64,000 nt of DNA from Enterovibrio qingdaonensis (GTDB taxonomy: Bacteria > Pseudomonadota > Gammaproteobacteria > Enterobacterales > Vibrionaceae). The stretch is from assembly GCF_028683135.1 (NCBI RefSeq), contig NZ_JAJUBB010000002.1, positions 426,471 to 490,470 of the forward strand, given 5' to 3'. Positions within the stretch are counted from its first letter, which is position 1. The number at the start of each line of letters is the position of its first letter. Below the pieces are notes generated by a model, which saw only the letters and a program-made list of their open reading frames with translations, was not told the origin of the DNA and did no database searches. Shown here piece after piece: positions 9,055 to 17,835 of this stretch. A program made the position numbers and the translations under genes.

Positions 9055-10779
9055 ATGGAAGCTAAAACAATGACGATGAACGCACTGATATTACCGAGTA
9101 AGCCAACGTCACTTTTTCATCGGGTCAGCAAAGACAATCTGGTACTGATTTTGGTTCTCTCACTGGTTATGTCGCTGTTCGCGTTCTTTCTGCTGTTTCC
9201 TCTGTGGAGCATGCTACAAAAAAGCGTTCAGAATGCTGACGGACAGTTTGTTGGCCTCACAAACTTTGCCGAGTACCTTTCTTCCGCCAGTGTGTGGGCG
9301 TCGGTATCTAACACCCTAACATTAGGCATCACTGTCACTATGGTTGTGACATTGGCAGCCTTTGGGTATGCCTATGCGCTGACCCGCTCTTGTATGCCCT
9401 TAAAAACCGTATTCAAAGCACTGGGAACCGCACCGATTCTGGCTCCGTCGCTATTACCGGCGATCAGCCTTGTTTTTCTGTTTGGTAATCAAGGAATTGC
9501 GAAATCTTTGCTCGGTGGACAGTCCGTTTATGGCTTGGTGGGGATCTCATTGGGATTGATATTCTGGACATTTCCTCATGCATTGATGATTTTGACGACC
9601 TCCATGCGAACGTCAGACGCGAGGCTCTATGAGGCCGCAAAAGCACTAAATACGTCGCCTTTAAAAACCTTTTTGATTGTTACCTTGCCAGGCGCAAAGT
9701 TCGGCCTTATTAGCACGCTGATTGTCGTCTTCACGCTGGTTATCACTGATTTTGGTGTGGCGAAGGTCATTGGTGGCAGTGACAACGTGTTGGCGACAGA
9801 CATCTTCAAGCAAGTCGTGGGTCAGCAAAACTTTGCTATGGGTGCCGTGACGTCTATCCTTTTGCTCTTTCCTGCCATTCTTGCTTTTAGTGCAGATCGT
9901 TGGGTGAAGAAAAAACAAAAGAGCCTGATTGATACGCGGTCTGTTGTGTATCAACCTTCACCCAATAAAGCCCGAGACACCTTGTGTTTTATTTACTGCA
10001 GTTTCATCTCCATCATGGTGCTGGTGGTTCTGGGAATGGCGGTTTACGGATCGCTGGTGACTTTCTGGCCTTGGAATCAAACGCTGACACTGAACAATTA
10101 CAATTTCACTGAAATCAGTACGTATGGTTGGAGTCCGTTCTTCAACTCTTTGGAAATGGCATTTTGGACAGCGGTATTCGGTACGTCACTGATTTTCATT
10201 GCGGCCTATGCAGTCGAGAAAGGAAGGGCGTTTGCGCCGATTCGTCAGGCATTGCAAATGATTAGCATCATCCCGATGGCGGTGCCGGGAATGGTATTGG
10301 GTTTGGGATACATTTTCTACTTCAATAATGGTGATAATTTATTAAACCCACTATATGGCACCATGGCTCTGTTGGTTATCAGTACGGTGGTGCACTATTA
10401 CACGGTAGGGCATATGACATCGCTGGCAGCCCTCAAGCAACTGCCTGCGGAAATTGAAGCGACGGCTGCGTCGATAAAAATGCCGCAGTTCAAACTGTTT
10501 TACAAAGTCACGCTACCGGTTTGTATGCCAGCGTTATTTGATATCGGTATGTACCTGTTTGTTAATGCACTTACCACGACTTCTGCGGTAGTATTCTTAT
10601 ATTCCACAGATACCATTCCTGCATCCGTTTCAGTTCTGAATATGGATGATGCAGGCCAAACTGGCGCAGCAGCGGCAATGGCTGTGATGATTATGCTCTC
10701 AGCGGTGTGCGCCAAGCTTATTCAATGGCCTGTGGCCAAATGGCTAGAAAGCCGAACCCAAGCATGGCGGAAACGATAA
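9055..10779 (+). CDS. phnU: AEP ABC transporter permease, fused two-domain form
   Basis: A 574-residue inner-membrane protein with two six-helix permease halves in one chain. Each half has its own EAA coupling loop: YEAAKALNTSP (first half, near residue 191) and IEATAASIKMP (second half, near residue 466). The Salmonella system uses separate PhnU and PhnV permeases; this single protein replaces both, as in FbpB-like transporters. It lies 12 bases after phnT and 9 bases before phnR. The start could be ATG 9055 or ATG 9070; the latter has GGAAG at a better distance. Confidence 0.9.
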   Translation: MEAKTMTMNALILPSKPTSLFHRVSKDNLVLILVLSLVMSLFAFFLLFPLWSMLQKSVQNADGQFVGLTNFAEYLSSASVWASVSNTLTLGITVTMVVTLAAFGYAYALTRSCMPLKTVFKALGTAPILAPSLLPAISLVFLFGNQGIAKSLLGGQSVYGLVGISLGLIFWTFPHALMILTTSMRTSDARLYEAAKALNTSPLKTFLIVTLPGAKFGLISTLIVVFTLVITDFGVAKVIGGSDNVLATDIFKQVVGQQNFAMGAVTSILLLFPAILAFSADRWVKKKQKSLIDTRSVVYQPSPNKARDTLCFIYCSFISIMVLVVLGMAVYGSLVTFWPWNQTLTLNNYNFTEISTYGWSPFFNSLEMAFWTAVFGTSLIFIAAYAVEKGRAFAPIRQALQMISIIPMAVPGMVLGLGYIFYFNNGDNLLNPLYGTMALLVISTVVHYYTVGHMTSLAALKQLPAEIEATAASIKMPQFKLFYKVTLPVCMPALFDIGMYLFVNALTTTSAVVFLYSTDTIPASVSVLNMDDAGQTGAAAAMAVMIMLSAVCAKLIQWPVAKWLESRTQAWRKR

Positions 10780-10788
10780 GGACACCAT

Positions 10789-11493
10789 GTGCAATACGTC
10801 AAAATTAAAGATGCAATCGTAGAACAGATTGATGCGGGGATGCTCTCTCCACGAGAGAAGTTGCCTGCTGAACGAAAACTGGCTGAAACCTTTGACACAA
10901 CGCGTGTCACGCTGCGTGAAGCTTTGTCATTGTTGGAGTCAGAAGGGCGAATTTATCGAGAAGATCGCCGTGGGTGGTTTATTTCTCCCGAGCCATTGCG
11001 TTACGACCCGACACAAACACTGAACTTCACCAATATGGCATTGGAGCAAGGACGCAAGCCCAAAACAGAGCTTGTTAGCGCAAAGAGTATTCTTGCCAAT
11101 AAACAGGCGGCGAATTTACTGGAGCTAAAGCCGTTTTCGGATGTTTATCAGGTGAATCGTGTACGTTATTTGGATGAGCGTCCCGTGGTGTATGTGACCA
11201 ACTACATCCGTCCTGATATTTTCCCAAAACTGTTAGATCACGATCTGGCTAACTCGTTGACTGATATCTACCGTGAGCACTATGGCATGGTTTATCAGTC
11301 CATCCGATACCGTATAAGCACGAGCTCGTTGATTGGCCTTCAGGCGCAGGCACTTCGTGCAACATCAGGCACGCCTGCGATGGTGGTGGAGCGCGTCAAC
11401 TATAACCAGCATGGTTTGTTGATAGATTGCGATATTGAGTACTGGCGACATGATGCGATAAGCATAGAGTCAGTGGCTAACCTCACGCGCTAA
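10789..11493 (+). CDS. phnR: Phosphonate utilisation regulator PhnR (GntR/UTRA family)
   Basis: A 234-residue transcription factor. Residues about 5-70 form a GntR winged helix with LPAERKLAETF and TRVTLREALSLLESEG; residues about 90-230 form a UTRA ligand domain containing ALRATSGTPAMVVER. Its genomic position at the end of phnSTU supports control of AEP catabolism, probably with AEP or a derivative as ligand. Translation starts at GTG 10789 with AAGGA upstream, nine bases after the permease stop. The three TGGTATATACCA-like palindromes in the cluster are its likely targets (inference). Confidence 0.88.
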   Translation: MQYVKIKDAIVEQIDAGMLSPREKLPAERKLAETFDTTRVTLREALSLLESEGRIYREDRRGWFISPEPLRYDPTQTLNFTNMALEQGRKPKTELVSAKSILANKQAANLLELKPFSDVYQVNRVRYLDERPVVYVTNYIRPDIFPKLLDHDLANSLTDIYREHYGMVYQSIRYRISTSSLIGLQAQALRATSGTPAMVVERVNYNQHGLLIDCDIEYWRHDAISIESVANLTR

Positions 11494-11525
11494 CCTGCTG
11501 TGTCACCAAGCAGTATCTCTGAAAA

Positions 11526-11553
11526 ATGATTGGCGTCTGCAGACGCCAATCAT
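11526..11553 (-). terminator. Perfect 28-base palindrome, probable convergent terminator
   Basis: ATGATTGGCGTCTG and its exact reverse complement abut with no loop, a 14-bp arm on each side. On the minus strand it is followed by ATTTTTC, so it should end the leftward operon at 11591; on the plus strand it follows phnR but lacks a T-run. The GATTGGCGTC arm is GC-richer than the flanks. Confidence 0.65.
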
Positions 11554-11590
11554 GCACTTCAATACGGCCATTTTAACTATCACGGCCGAC

Positions 11591-13615
11591 TCAATGATCA
11601 ATGAATACGTAAGTAATGGCGAGTGACAGAAACAAAATGATCGGCCAATACCATTGCTTAAGTTTCAACCCTTGCTCATGCTCTAGCACTGGAATTTTTA
11701 TCTCCGTGGTGTAAGCCAGCGCGCCAATGGCGGTAAAGATAATTTGCAGATAGGCGAGAAAGTAAAAGTACTCGATGAAAATAACCCCCTGTGCATTCAA
11801 TTCCTCGCGTAATGCCACGTGTGCAATCACCAAGATGAAGAACAGTGACGCGCAATACTGCAATACCGTTGCAGTGCTAAAGCCCCATAACGCCTGTTGC
11901 TTTTCATCTTTCGTCCAAAGCAAAAGCATAAAATAGGTAAGAAAACTCACGACCAAAAGCGGCATGATGTGAGAAATCAATGGGCCAGTGATGTTTCGTT
12001 GTATCACGATGTTGTACTTAAGATTCGTGAGCACGTCTTGTGCGTTGATGGGTTCGTTTAAGTAGCTAAAGTAGCTTTGAAGGATCTTCCAGTTTCCGAA
12101 TTTTTGCTCTGACATCGCAATGCCGGGATGGGATTCAGGTCGCATGGAGGAGTACGAGGAGAAAGACGGGACCAATATCTCTTTTTGTGTGTCCGGAGCT
12201 GGAATCATCGAAAGCTCAATCACTTCTCGGTCAAAGGGAAAAGAACCGTAGTCGAAAGGCTGCTTAACAACCGCGACGAACTGCCAAACCTGACTGTCTG
12301 GATGGTTTCTCATCAAGGTCCACTCACTTTCCGTTGCGTTGTTGATTAGCAACGGTGGGGTATCAGTGTTGGTATTGTCGGTGACGATTTTACCGACGAT
12401 GTTAACCTTATCTGCATCTTCAAGGCTGATGGCATGAACGGTCAGCTTCAGTTCTAAGCTTTTCTTATCACTGACGTCTTCCGGAGATTGTGTTTTTTCC
12501 ATTACCGCGAGCGTGGCACTCTCATGATCAATCAATAATGTCTCGTCTTTACTCAGTGGCTTCGGTGCCAGAGCTTGAAACCAGAGCAACAGCAAGTAAG
12601 AGAAAAGGCACAAAGACAGCGCAGTGAAAAGGCGACTTGCTTTAGTTTTATTGTCAGTGGGAAAGTGAATGGCTGCCAACAAAGAAATAAGGCCCGCGAG
12701 TACCATAAACCAAACCAGATCCCAATATTCATAGGTTGGTGAAAGGCTATGTCTGAGTTCATCTGCCTCAATAACCAGGCCCAACTTCGCATCAATATGG
12801 TTAATCTGATCCAATACTATCCAATGTTCCCTTCCGGTTACTGGGTGTTTAAAACTCCCAAGTTTGCCCAAGTGGAGTTGAGAGGCCAGAGAAGAAAGCA
12901 AGGGTTCATCGGTCGCATCGAAAGCGGAAATATTAAGACCCAATACCGCGTTTTTCGGGTAAGCAAGAATTTGCCCGGTATTGGAAATTAAAAATGCGAA
13001 CCCTTTCGTGCCTAGTTTAAAGCTCAACATTTGCTGACTTAAACTTTCTAGAGAGAAGTTAAGGTAAGCAACGCCCTTGTTCGCCGTCGCTGTGCTTAAG
13101 GCTTGTTGGGTGTTAAAAGGTAAAACGTATTCAGAAAACCATGCTTTTGCGGTTTTATCGTAATACGGTGGCAGCCATGTCGCGGTAGTAACTCTGTTGG
13201 CGTGTAAACGTGTCCGAGAACTATTGTCTGAAGGGCCTACCAACGCGTCGTTAGAAAAAAATATCTGTTGTTGCTTGGAGCCAGTTTCTGAAAAGGCGAC
13301 ACCTCCATTTACTGCGCCTGGCGTGTTGAGCACGGTTTGTTTAATAACATGCCTTAATCTGTCGTGATTGTCGCTGCTGTGTGTTGCCAGTTGACCAATC
13401 GCAGTGACACTTTCGGTGAGTTTATTGAGGTTTTTATTCACAAGATGGGATGCAGAAATGGTTTCATTGACAATATAGCGGCGGATTTTAGTGTCTACCT
13501 CTTCTTGCCAACTGAGTTTGATATAGGCTGCCACGCAAAATAGCAGCCAAATAACAGATGAAAACCAAATCAAGTTTTGACCGCGAAGCCTGTCAAGTCG
13601 AGTCTGCACTTTCAT
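11591..13615 (-). CDS. Cache-domain sensor fused to Cys-loop-like ligand-gated channel
   Basis: A 674-residue membrane protein with an unusual order of parts. Helix at 14-33, then a periplasmic double-Cache-like domain (about 40-290; WLPPYYD at 147-153). Helices follow at about 299-318 and 328-349. Next is a second extracytoplasmic region of about 190 residues with SFPFDREVIELSM at 458-470, and then four helices at about 545-567, 576-601, 612-636 and 655-672. The PFD motif, the proline in the first of the last four helices (IMPLL, 550-554), the 190-residue beta-rich spacing and the four-helix end together resemble the pentameric ligand-gated channel family. No kinase, cyclase or chemotaxis output domain is present. 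It is the last gene of a four-gene operon; its ATG overlaps the preceding stop by one base. Channel assignment is by motif reading only. Confidence 0.6.
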   Translation of the reverse strand: MKVQTRLDRLRGQNLIWFSSVIWLLFCVAAYIKLSWQEEVDTKIRRYIVNETISASHLVNKNLNKLTESVTAIGQLATHSSDNHDRLRHVIKQTVLNTPGAVNGGVAFSETGSKQQQIFFSNDALVGPSDNSSRTRLHANRVTTATWLPPYYDKTAKAWFSEYVLPFNTQQALSTATANKGVAYLNFSLESLSQQMLSFKLGTKGFAFLISNTGQILAYPKNAVLGLNISAFDATDEPLLSSLASQLHLGKLGSFKHPVTGREHWIVLDQINHIDAKLGLVIEADELRHSLSPTYEYWDLVWFMVLAGLISLLAAIHFPTDNKTKASRLFTALSLCLFSYLLLLWFQALAPKPLSKDETLLIDHESATLAVMEKTQSPEDVSDKKSLELKLTVHAISLEDADKVNIVGKIVTDNTNTDTPPLLINNATESEWTLMRNHPDSQVWQFVAVVKQPFDYGSFPFDREVIELSMIPAPDTQKEILVPSFSSYSSMRPESHPGIAMSEQKFGNWKILQSYFSYLNEPINAQDVLTNLKYNIVIQRNITGPLISHIMPLLVVSFLTYFMLLLWTKDEKQQALWGFSTATVLQYCASLFFILVIAHVALREELNAQGVIFIEYFYFLAYLQIIFTAIGALAYTTEIKIPVLEHEQGLKLKQWYWPIILFLSLAITYVFIDH

Positions 13616-14235
13616 TAAATATGCACTCCCTGAAAAGGTGTCATAGCTGACTTACTATGACCAAAACGACGCTCAACAAACAAAGCCAATGTGCTAAACA
13701 GTAACCCCGTGAGCATAAAAATCGCGGCGACCACTGCATAGACTTTGAGCATGACGGTGGAATCACCCGTGGATGCAATGTAAGCATTGGCAGTCGCTAA
13801 CACTTCCGTTACCTCAATGGCGGAAGCCGTTGTTGAAGCCATTAAAATGACTAAGAAAAACTGATTAAGCGCGCGAAAAGATACATTTTTGCCCTCTCTA
13901 CGCTTTTGTAGAGAAAGATCGCAGCTATAACTGATAACAGGTAACGACAGGGCTAACACGGCATTGAAAATCGGAGGTAGCGTGTAAGCGATCCCCCAAA
14001 TAGACCCACTCATCGGGATGACAATGGTGAAATAATACAGCATGACAAAGCTAGGAATATTGCCGATAAGAGAGCGAAACCCTTGCGCTATATATTTCAG
14101 AGATGAAATGCGTGTTGTGAGTGCCTTGAATAGCAAAAAACCCAAAGGAAATCCCACCCCCATGGCGGCGACAGAGATGAACAAATTAACCATGAACGCC
14201 GCAATAAACGAATAAATCACATTCAGTTCAAACAT
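13615..14235 (-). CDS. Amino-acid-type ABC permease homologue lacking the EAA coupling loop
   Basis: A 206-residue integral membrane protein related to HisM/GlnP-type permeases. The phrases FRSLIGNIPSFVMLYYF and STTASAIEVTEVL correspond to FRGTPLLVQLFF and DTSLASVIGVPEL of ordinary members, and it ends with VERRFG. Between these landmarks the roughly 35-40 residues that normally hold the EAA-x3-G loop contacting the ATPase are missing, replaced by a short charged stretch (QKRREGKNV). With no ATPase in the operon, energised transport looks unlikely. It starts six bases after the preceding stop and overlaps the next start by one base. Confidence 0.65.
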   Translation of the reverse strand: MFELNVIYSFIAAFMVNLFISVAAMGVGFPLGFLLFKALTTRISSLKYIAQGFRSLIGNIPSFVMLYYFTIVIPMSGSIWGIAYTLPPIFNAVLALSLPVISYSCDLSLQKRREGKNVSFRALNQFFLVILMASTTASAIEVTEVLATANAYIASTGDSTVMLKVYAVVAAIFMLTGLLFSTLALFVERRFGHSKSAMTPFQGVHI

Positions 14236-14240
14236 CTAGT

Positions 14241-15797
14241 TTAAGCCTCCTGCTTATCTAGTTGAGTGTCAGTTTCACTAATCTTTCTTTGGTCAGGGAT
14301 AATCGACAGAAAATGCTTAATGAAGTGAGCAAATACAAGCACTTCAATGTAATAAAAAAGGGCCAGTGCGCTCATAAGAAGGAATGGATACTCTGAATTT
14401 GAAGAGACGGAGTTGAAGATAAGGACCGCATTGGGCGAGGCTATGACACTTGCCATACCGGCTGCTTTTGCCAGATTCACCAAATTGCTTTTAACCCCAA
14501 GCCGATGCGCGGCATAGCGGCTTGTCATCGATATATTCTTATGGCGATCTGCTGTGATGAGATTGTTAATTCCTGATGCCGTATAAAGTGACAAGATGAG
14601 CCAAGCAATTGTTGCGCCGCTGGTATACCAAGATTGGGCATGCTCTTGGAATCCTGCCAAAGCACCAAAATAGGTGAAATACAGCATTAAAATTGGTGGG
14701 ATGGCACTTTGTATATTGGTCAGAGATAAAACAGTAGATCCTATCCAATGTGGTGATTTGAGGGTTAAAAACCCCAAAAAAACAGAGAGCGATATAGCGG
14801 AAATAATAACAATAGCCGTAAACAACGCTGTATGAAGCAATGACTGCACAATCATCTTTACATCAAAATTGTCGATAAGGGGGCCATCACTTTGAGCAGA
14901 TTTTGACAAATCGGTCACAGCATCAAAGCAAAACGTATTGGCTTGGTCATGTCTGTCTTTAATGTTGCAAAGAGGGCGAGATTCGGCATCAATTTGATTC
15001 CAATTGCTGTGCTGTTGAGTGAGGTAATCTTGCTCAGGTAGTGCCCACTTTTTAGCAAGATTTTTAATGTATCCGTCTCGGATCCTGCTGGATAGAAACC
15101 GTGATAACCAAGTATCTAGCGACTTAGAGTTCGCATCATTTCGTGTCACAAATGACCAATGTGTGGGCATGATGGTTTCGAGCGCTATTTCATATTCGCT
15201 CCAAGCCGGCTGATTGCTTAGGGTATATAAGATGCCGCTGTCATAAGCCCACGCCTGACATTTGTTGGTAAGCAAGGCGATTTTTAGGTCGCGGTTATTG
15301 CTTAGAATCACTGGCTCAATACGGTAGTTTCGAATCAAGGATTTATTAAAGTAAGCCCCGGCTGTCAGGCACACAGGCTTGCCGATCAGATCTTCCCAGC
15401 CATCAATACCGTAAGACTTTCTCGATATTGCGGTTACCCCACTGCGAAAATAGTGGGGTAGAACCATGTTTACTTTTTTGCGACGTTCAATCGTATCGCC
15501 CACTGTTGCAATCAAGATATCTACTTGGCCGTAATTCAGTTTTTGAAAACGATTCGCAGTAGAAACGGCTTTGAAATGAACATCAACGCCAAGGCTTTTT
15601 CCAATGGCGTTAGCCAGATCAACTTCAAAACCACCGTTGCGGCCATCAGCGTCAAGGTGACCCCATGGTGGGTAATCAACTTTCACACCCACGACCAGAG
15701 TGCCTTTTTGTCTTACTGTTTCTAGCAAATCTTGTGCGAAGACATGACTTGAAATGAAAAGTAACAGACACAGGAGTGTTGATTGAAATCGCGTCAC
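14241..15797 (-). CDS. Solute-binding protein (family 3) fused to ABC-type permease
   Basis: A 518-residue fusion. Residues 1-21 are a signal peptide (cut after SSHVFA). Residues about 24-265 are a family-3 binding protein with GTLVVGVKVDYPPW, GGFEVDLANAI and DTIERRKKV, the typical amino-acid binding hallmarks. Residues about 318-505 are a permease domain with five or so helices. A coupling-loop-like phrase SRYAAHRLGVKSN keeps AA and LG but has arginine in place of the usual glutamate. The start overlaps the methyltransferase stop by four bases (ATGA). No ATPase is encoded nearby. Ligand unknown; a polar amino acid or small amine is a guess from the family. Confidence 0.75.
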   Translation of the reverse strand: MTRFQSTLLCLLLFISSHVFAQDLLETVRQKGTLVVGVKVDYPPWGHLDADGRNGGFEVDLANAIGKSLGVDVHFKAVSTANRFQKLNYGQVDILIATVGDTIERRKKVNMVLPHYFRSGVTAISRKSYGIDGWEDLIGKPVCLTAGAYFNKSLIRNYRIEPVILSNNRDLKIALLTNKCQAWAYDSGILYTLSNQPAWSEYEIALETIMPTHWSFVTRNDANSKSLDTWLSRFLSSRIRDGYIKNLAKKWALPEQDYLTQQHSNWNQIDAESRPLCNIKDRHDQANTFCFDAVTDLSKSAQSDGPLIDNFDVKMIVQSLLHTALFTAIVIISAISLSVFLGFLTLKSPHWIGSTVLSLTNIQSAIPPILMLYFTYFGALAGFQEHAQSWYTSGATIAWLILSLYTASGINNLITADRHKNISMTSRYAAHRLGVKSNLVNLAKAAGMASVIASPNAVLIFNSVSSNSEYPFLLMSALALFYYIEVLVFAHFIKHFLSIIPDQRKISETDTQLDKQEA

Positions 15798-16567
15798 TTT
15801 ATTCTCCTAGCAATCGCAAGCAGGCCATAACCCCACGATGCTGGCAGCATGCGGCAAAGCAGTTGGTCTAGCTTTGATAGATGTTGCGAGCGATTTACCC
15901 AGCTCTCAGGCAGCATGCTTTCGGCAAGGATTTTTTCCACTTCAAAACCCGATGCTTCAAGGTGCGTTCTTAGCGTCTTGGTGGTGAATAGGTGATAGAA
16001 AAGCGGGATCGTTTTTCCGGCGCCCGTTCTTTCATATTGAATATCCGATGAAGGTGTTGCCTGTGAAAACTGGTGGAGGAAAAAACGTCGATGACGGTTA
16101 GGCACTGAAATCACCAGTTTGCCTTCATCCAACATATTGCGATGCAGCCACTGAAGCAGCGCGATGCGTTGCTGCTTACCTTTCACATGTGCGAGTACAC
16201 CAAACAAGAGGAGCGTTAGGTGAGGTGCACCGTTTTCCATAATGTAATGGTGCAGATCGTCATGTTTGCTAAATAGAGCCAATCGGTCTGGGTATAAACG
16301 CTGAATAGAGGACGTCTGCTCAAGTGCCACTTTACTGATGTCAAAGCCCATTACTTGGGCATCAGTCTGCTGCAAAATTGGATCGATATACCGTCCTCGG
16401 CCGCAGCCAAAATCTAGAATTGGGGCGGTGTGGTTTTCTTTTCTAACGAGAGAAAGGATGAGAGAAAGGACGCGAGGGTTCGCACAGGGGTAGCGAGATT
16501 TATATAAACCTATCTCGTAATAGTCATCGTATGATTGAGCGATTAACTTCGTTTGAGGGTCTCTCAC
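15794..16567 (-). CDS. Class I SAM-dependent methyltransferase
   Basis: A 257-residue soluble protein with the SAM-binding motif ILDFGCGRGRY (50-60), an acidic second strand (VMGFDISKVAL), and a conserved later strand LTLLLFGVLAHV. This is a UbiE/TehB-like small-molecule methyltransferase fold; the acceptor cannot be read from sequence. It is the first gene of the leftward operon and overlaps the binding-protein gene by four bases, so it is translationally tied to the sensor and permease proteins. The GTG start is supported by AAGGAAG six bases upstream. Confidence 0.75.
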   Translation of the reverse strand: MRDPQTKLIAQSYDDYYEIGLYKSRYPCANPRVLSLILSLVRKENHTAPILDFGCGRGRYIDPILQQTDAQVMGFDISKVALEQTSSIQRLYPDRLALFSKHDDLHHYIMENGAPHLTLLLFGVLAHVKGKQQRIALLQWLHRNMLDEGKLVISVPNRHRRFFLHQFSQATPSSDIQYERTGAGKTIPLFYHLFTTKTLRTHLEASGFEVEKILAESMLPESWVNRSQHLSKLDQLLCRMLPASWGYGLLAIARRIK

Positions 16568-16890
16568 TAGTGACTTCCTTCTTTGGCCTAAAAAGTGGGT
16601 TCAGGTAGACGGTTTCTATTTTTCTTTTCGCGACAACGTGTTATCGAGCCGCAAAAATCACCTGTTCAAGACGAGGGGGGAGAGACATTTGTGAAACTGT
16701 GTTCGGAGATATGGGTTGAATAAGATTGATGAACGATCAAAAATTCCCGCCGAAGGACTTTCTCAGCAATGCAAATAACTGAGACACAGGCGCAAAGGAG
16801 GGCTCCTATAATCCTTACTGACGGAATCGTTTACCTCATTGCTGGACGCATGGAGCAAGCGATAAACATGATGTAAGAAGGCAGATAAAC
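16568..16890. promoter_or_regulatory. Divergent control region between methyltransferase operon and pldA
   Basis: A 323-base gene-free stretch between divergent genes. A consensus TATAAT lies at 16807-16812, about 80 bases before pldA, without a clear -35 partner at 17 bases. A short GGAG/CTCC fold-back overlaps it (about 16797-16806). No other repeat or conserved element is apparent. Confidence 0.35.
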
Positions 16891-17667
16891 ATGATCAGAG
16901 CGTGGACGTTGTCAGGTGTGGCAGCATTACTTTCAAGTGCTATCTTTGTGTCGCCAGTTCAGGCCGAAGAAAGCAAATTCTCCGCCCACAAAGACAATTA
17001 TTTTCTCCCATTTTATAAAGAATCCCATGTCAACCAAGCGCGCTTTGCGCCTTTGAACCCAAATGGACACGCAGCCAAAGACACGTTCATCCAATTTCAG
17101 CTGAGCATTAAGTACAAACTCATTTCGTTTGATGAAGATGGACTGTACGTCGCCTATACACAACGCTCCAATTGGGAAGCGTATGACAGTTCAGCTTACT
17201 TCCGAGACGATCAATATAACCCTGAAATATTCTACCGTTTGCAATACGACCCTTGGCAATTCTCGCTCGGCTTTGAGCACCAATCTAATGGGGCGGGTGG
17301 CGATGTAGAAGTGAGTTGGGATCGTGTTTACGTTGATATACAGCGTGATTTCGAAAAGGGCTATGTGCGCTTTAAGCCATGGATTCGTGTCGGACCTGTG
17401 AATTACAACCCCAATATTTCCGATTATTTAGGTTATGGCGAAGTAGAGTTAGGTTGGCTCCCTTACAGCTCCCACGAAATTAAGCTTCAGCTGGCAAATA
17501 TGTTCACGAAGGATTGGAATAACGGCTTCTATCGCTTGTCGTGGAATTTCCCGTTATACCAAGGCTTGCGAGGGTATATGAAAGCCGAAACAGGCTACGG
17601 ATTAACCATTTCAAACTATAACTTTGATGAAACCGCGTATGGGGTAGGGTTCGCGTTTAGTTTTTAG
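16891..17667 (+). CDS. pldA: Outer-membrane phospholipase A (OMPLA)
   Basis: A 258-residue outer-membrane beta-barrel enzyme that hydrolyses phospholipids misplaced in the outer leaflet. A signal peptide ends after VSPVQA (residue 25). The active-site motif GFEHQSNG gives catalytic His130 and Ser132. The residue aligned with E. coli Asn156 is Asp144 in SWDRVYVD, so the triad may be Ser-His-Asp here. The last residue is phenylalanine (AFSF), the usual barrel end. It stands alone, with its own upstream region, and is followed by a hairpin. Confidence 0.9.
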   Translation: MIRAWTLSGVAALLSSAIFVSPVQAEESKFSAHKDNYFLPFYKESHVNQARFAPLNPNGHAAKDTFIQFQLSIKYKLISFDEDGLYVAYTQRSNWEAYDSSAYFRDDQYNPEIFYRLQYDPWQFSLGFEHQSNGAGGDVEVSWDRVYVDIQRDFEKGYVRFKPWIRVGPVNYNPNISDYLGYGEVELGWLPYSSHEIKLQLANMFTKDWNNGFYRLSWNFPLYQGLRGYMKAETGYGLTISNYNFDETAYGVGFAFSF

Positions 17668-17702
17668 TGATTGGACAAAAAAACGAAACCTACGTTTTGC
17701 CG

Positions 17703-17727
17703 ATGGTGCTTTCCTCAAAAGCACCAT
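17703..17727 (+). terminator. Hairpin after pldA
   Basis: A 10-bp stem ATGGTGCTTT / AAAGCACCAT with a 5-base loop lies 35 bases after the pldA stop. It has no T-run, so it could be a factor-assisted terminator or an mRNA 3' protection element. Confidence 0.45.
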
Positions 17728-17835
17728 TGAGCGTGCAGTGTGAATACTCAGTTGAGTGTGCAGAGTAAAAAGCTGTGCCTTTCTAGATCAGGACGCCCAT
17801 TTTCTACACCTTAAATCACATAGGTGTATGTTAAC

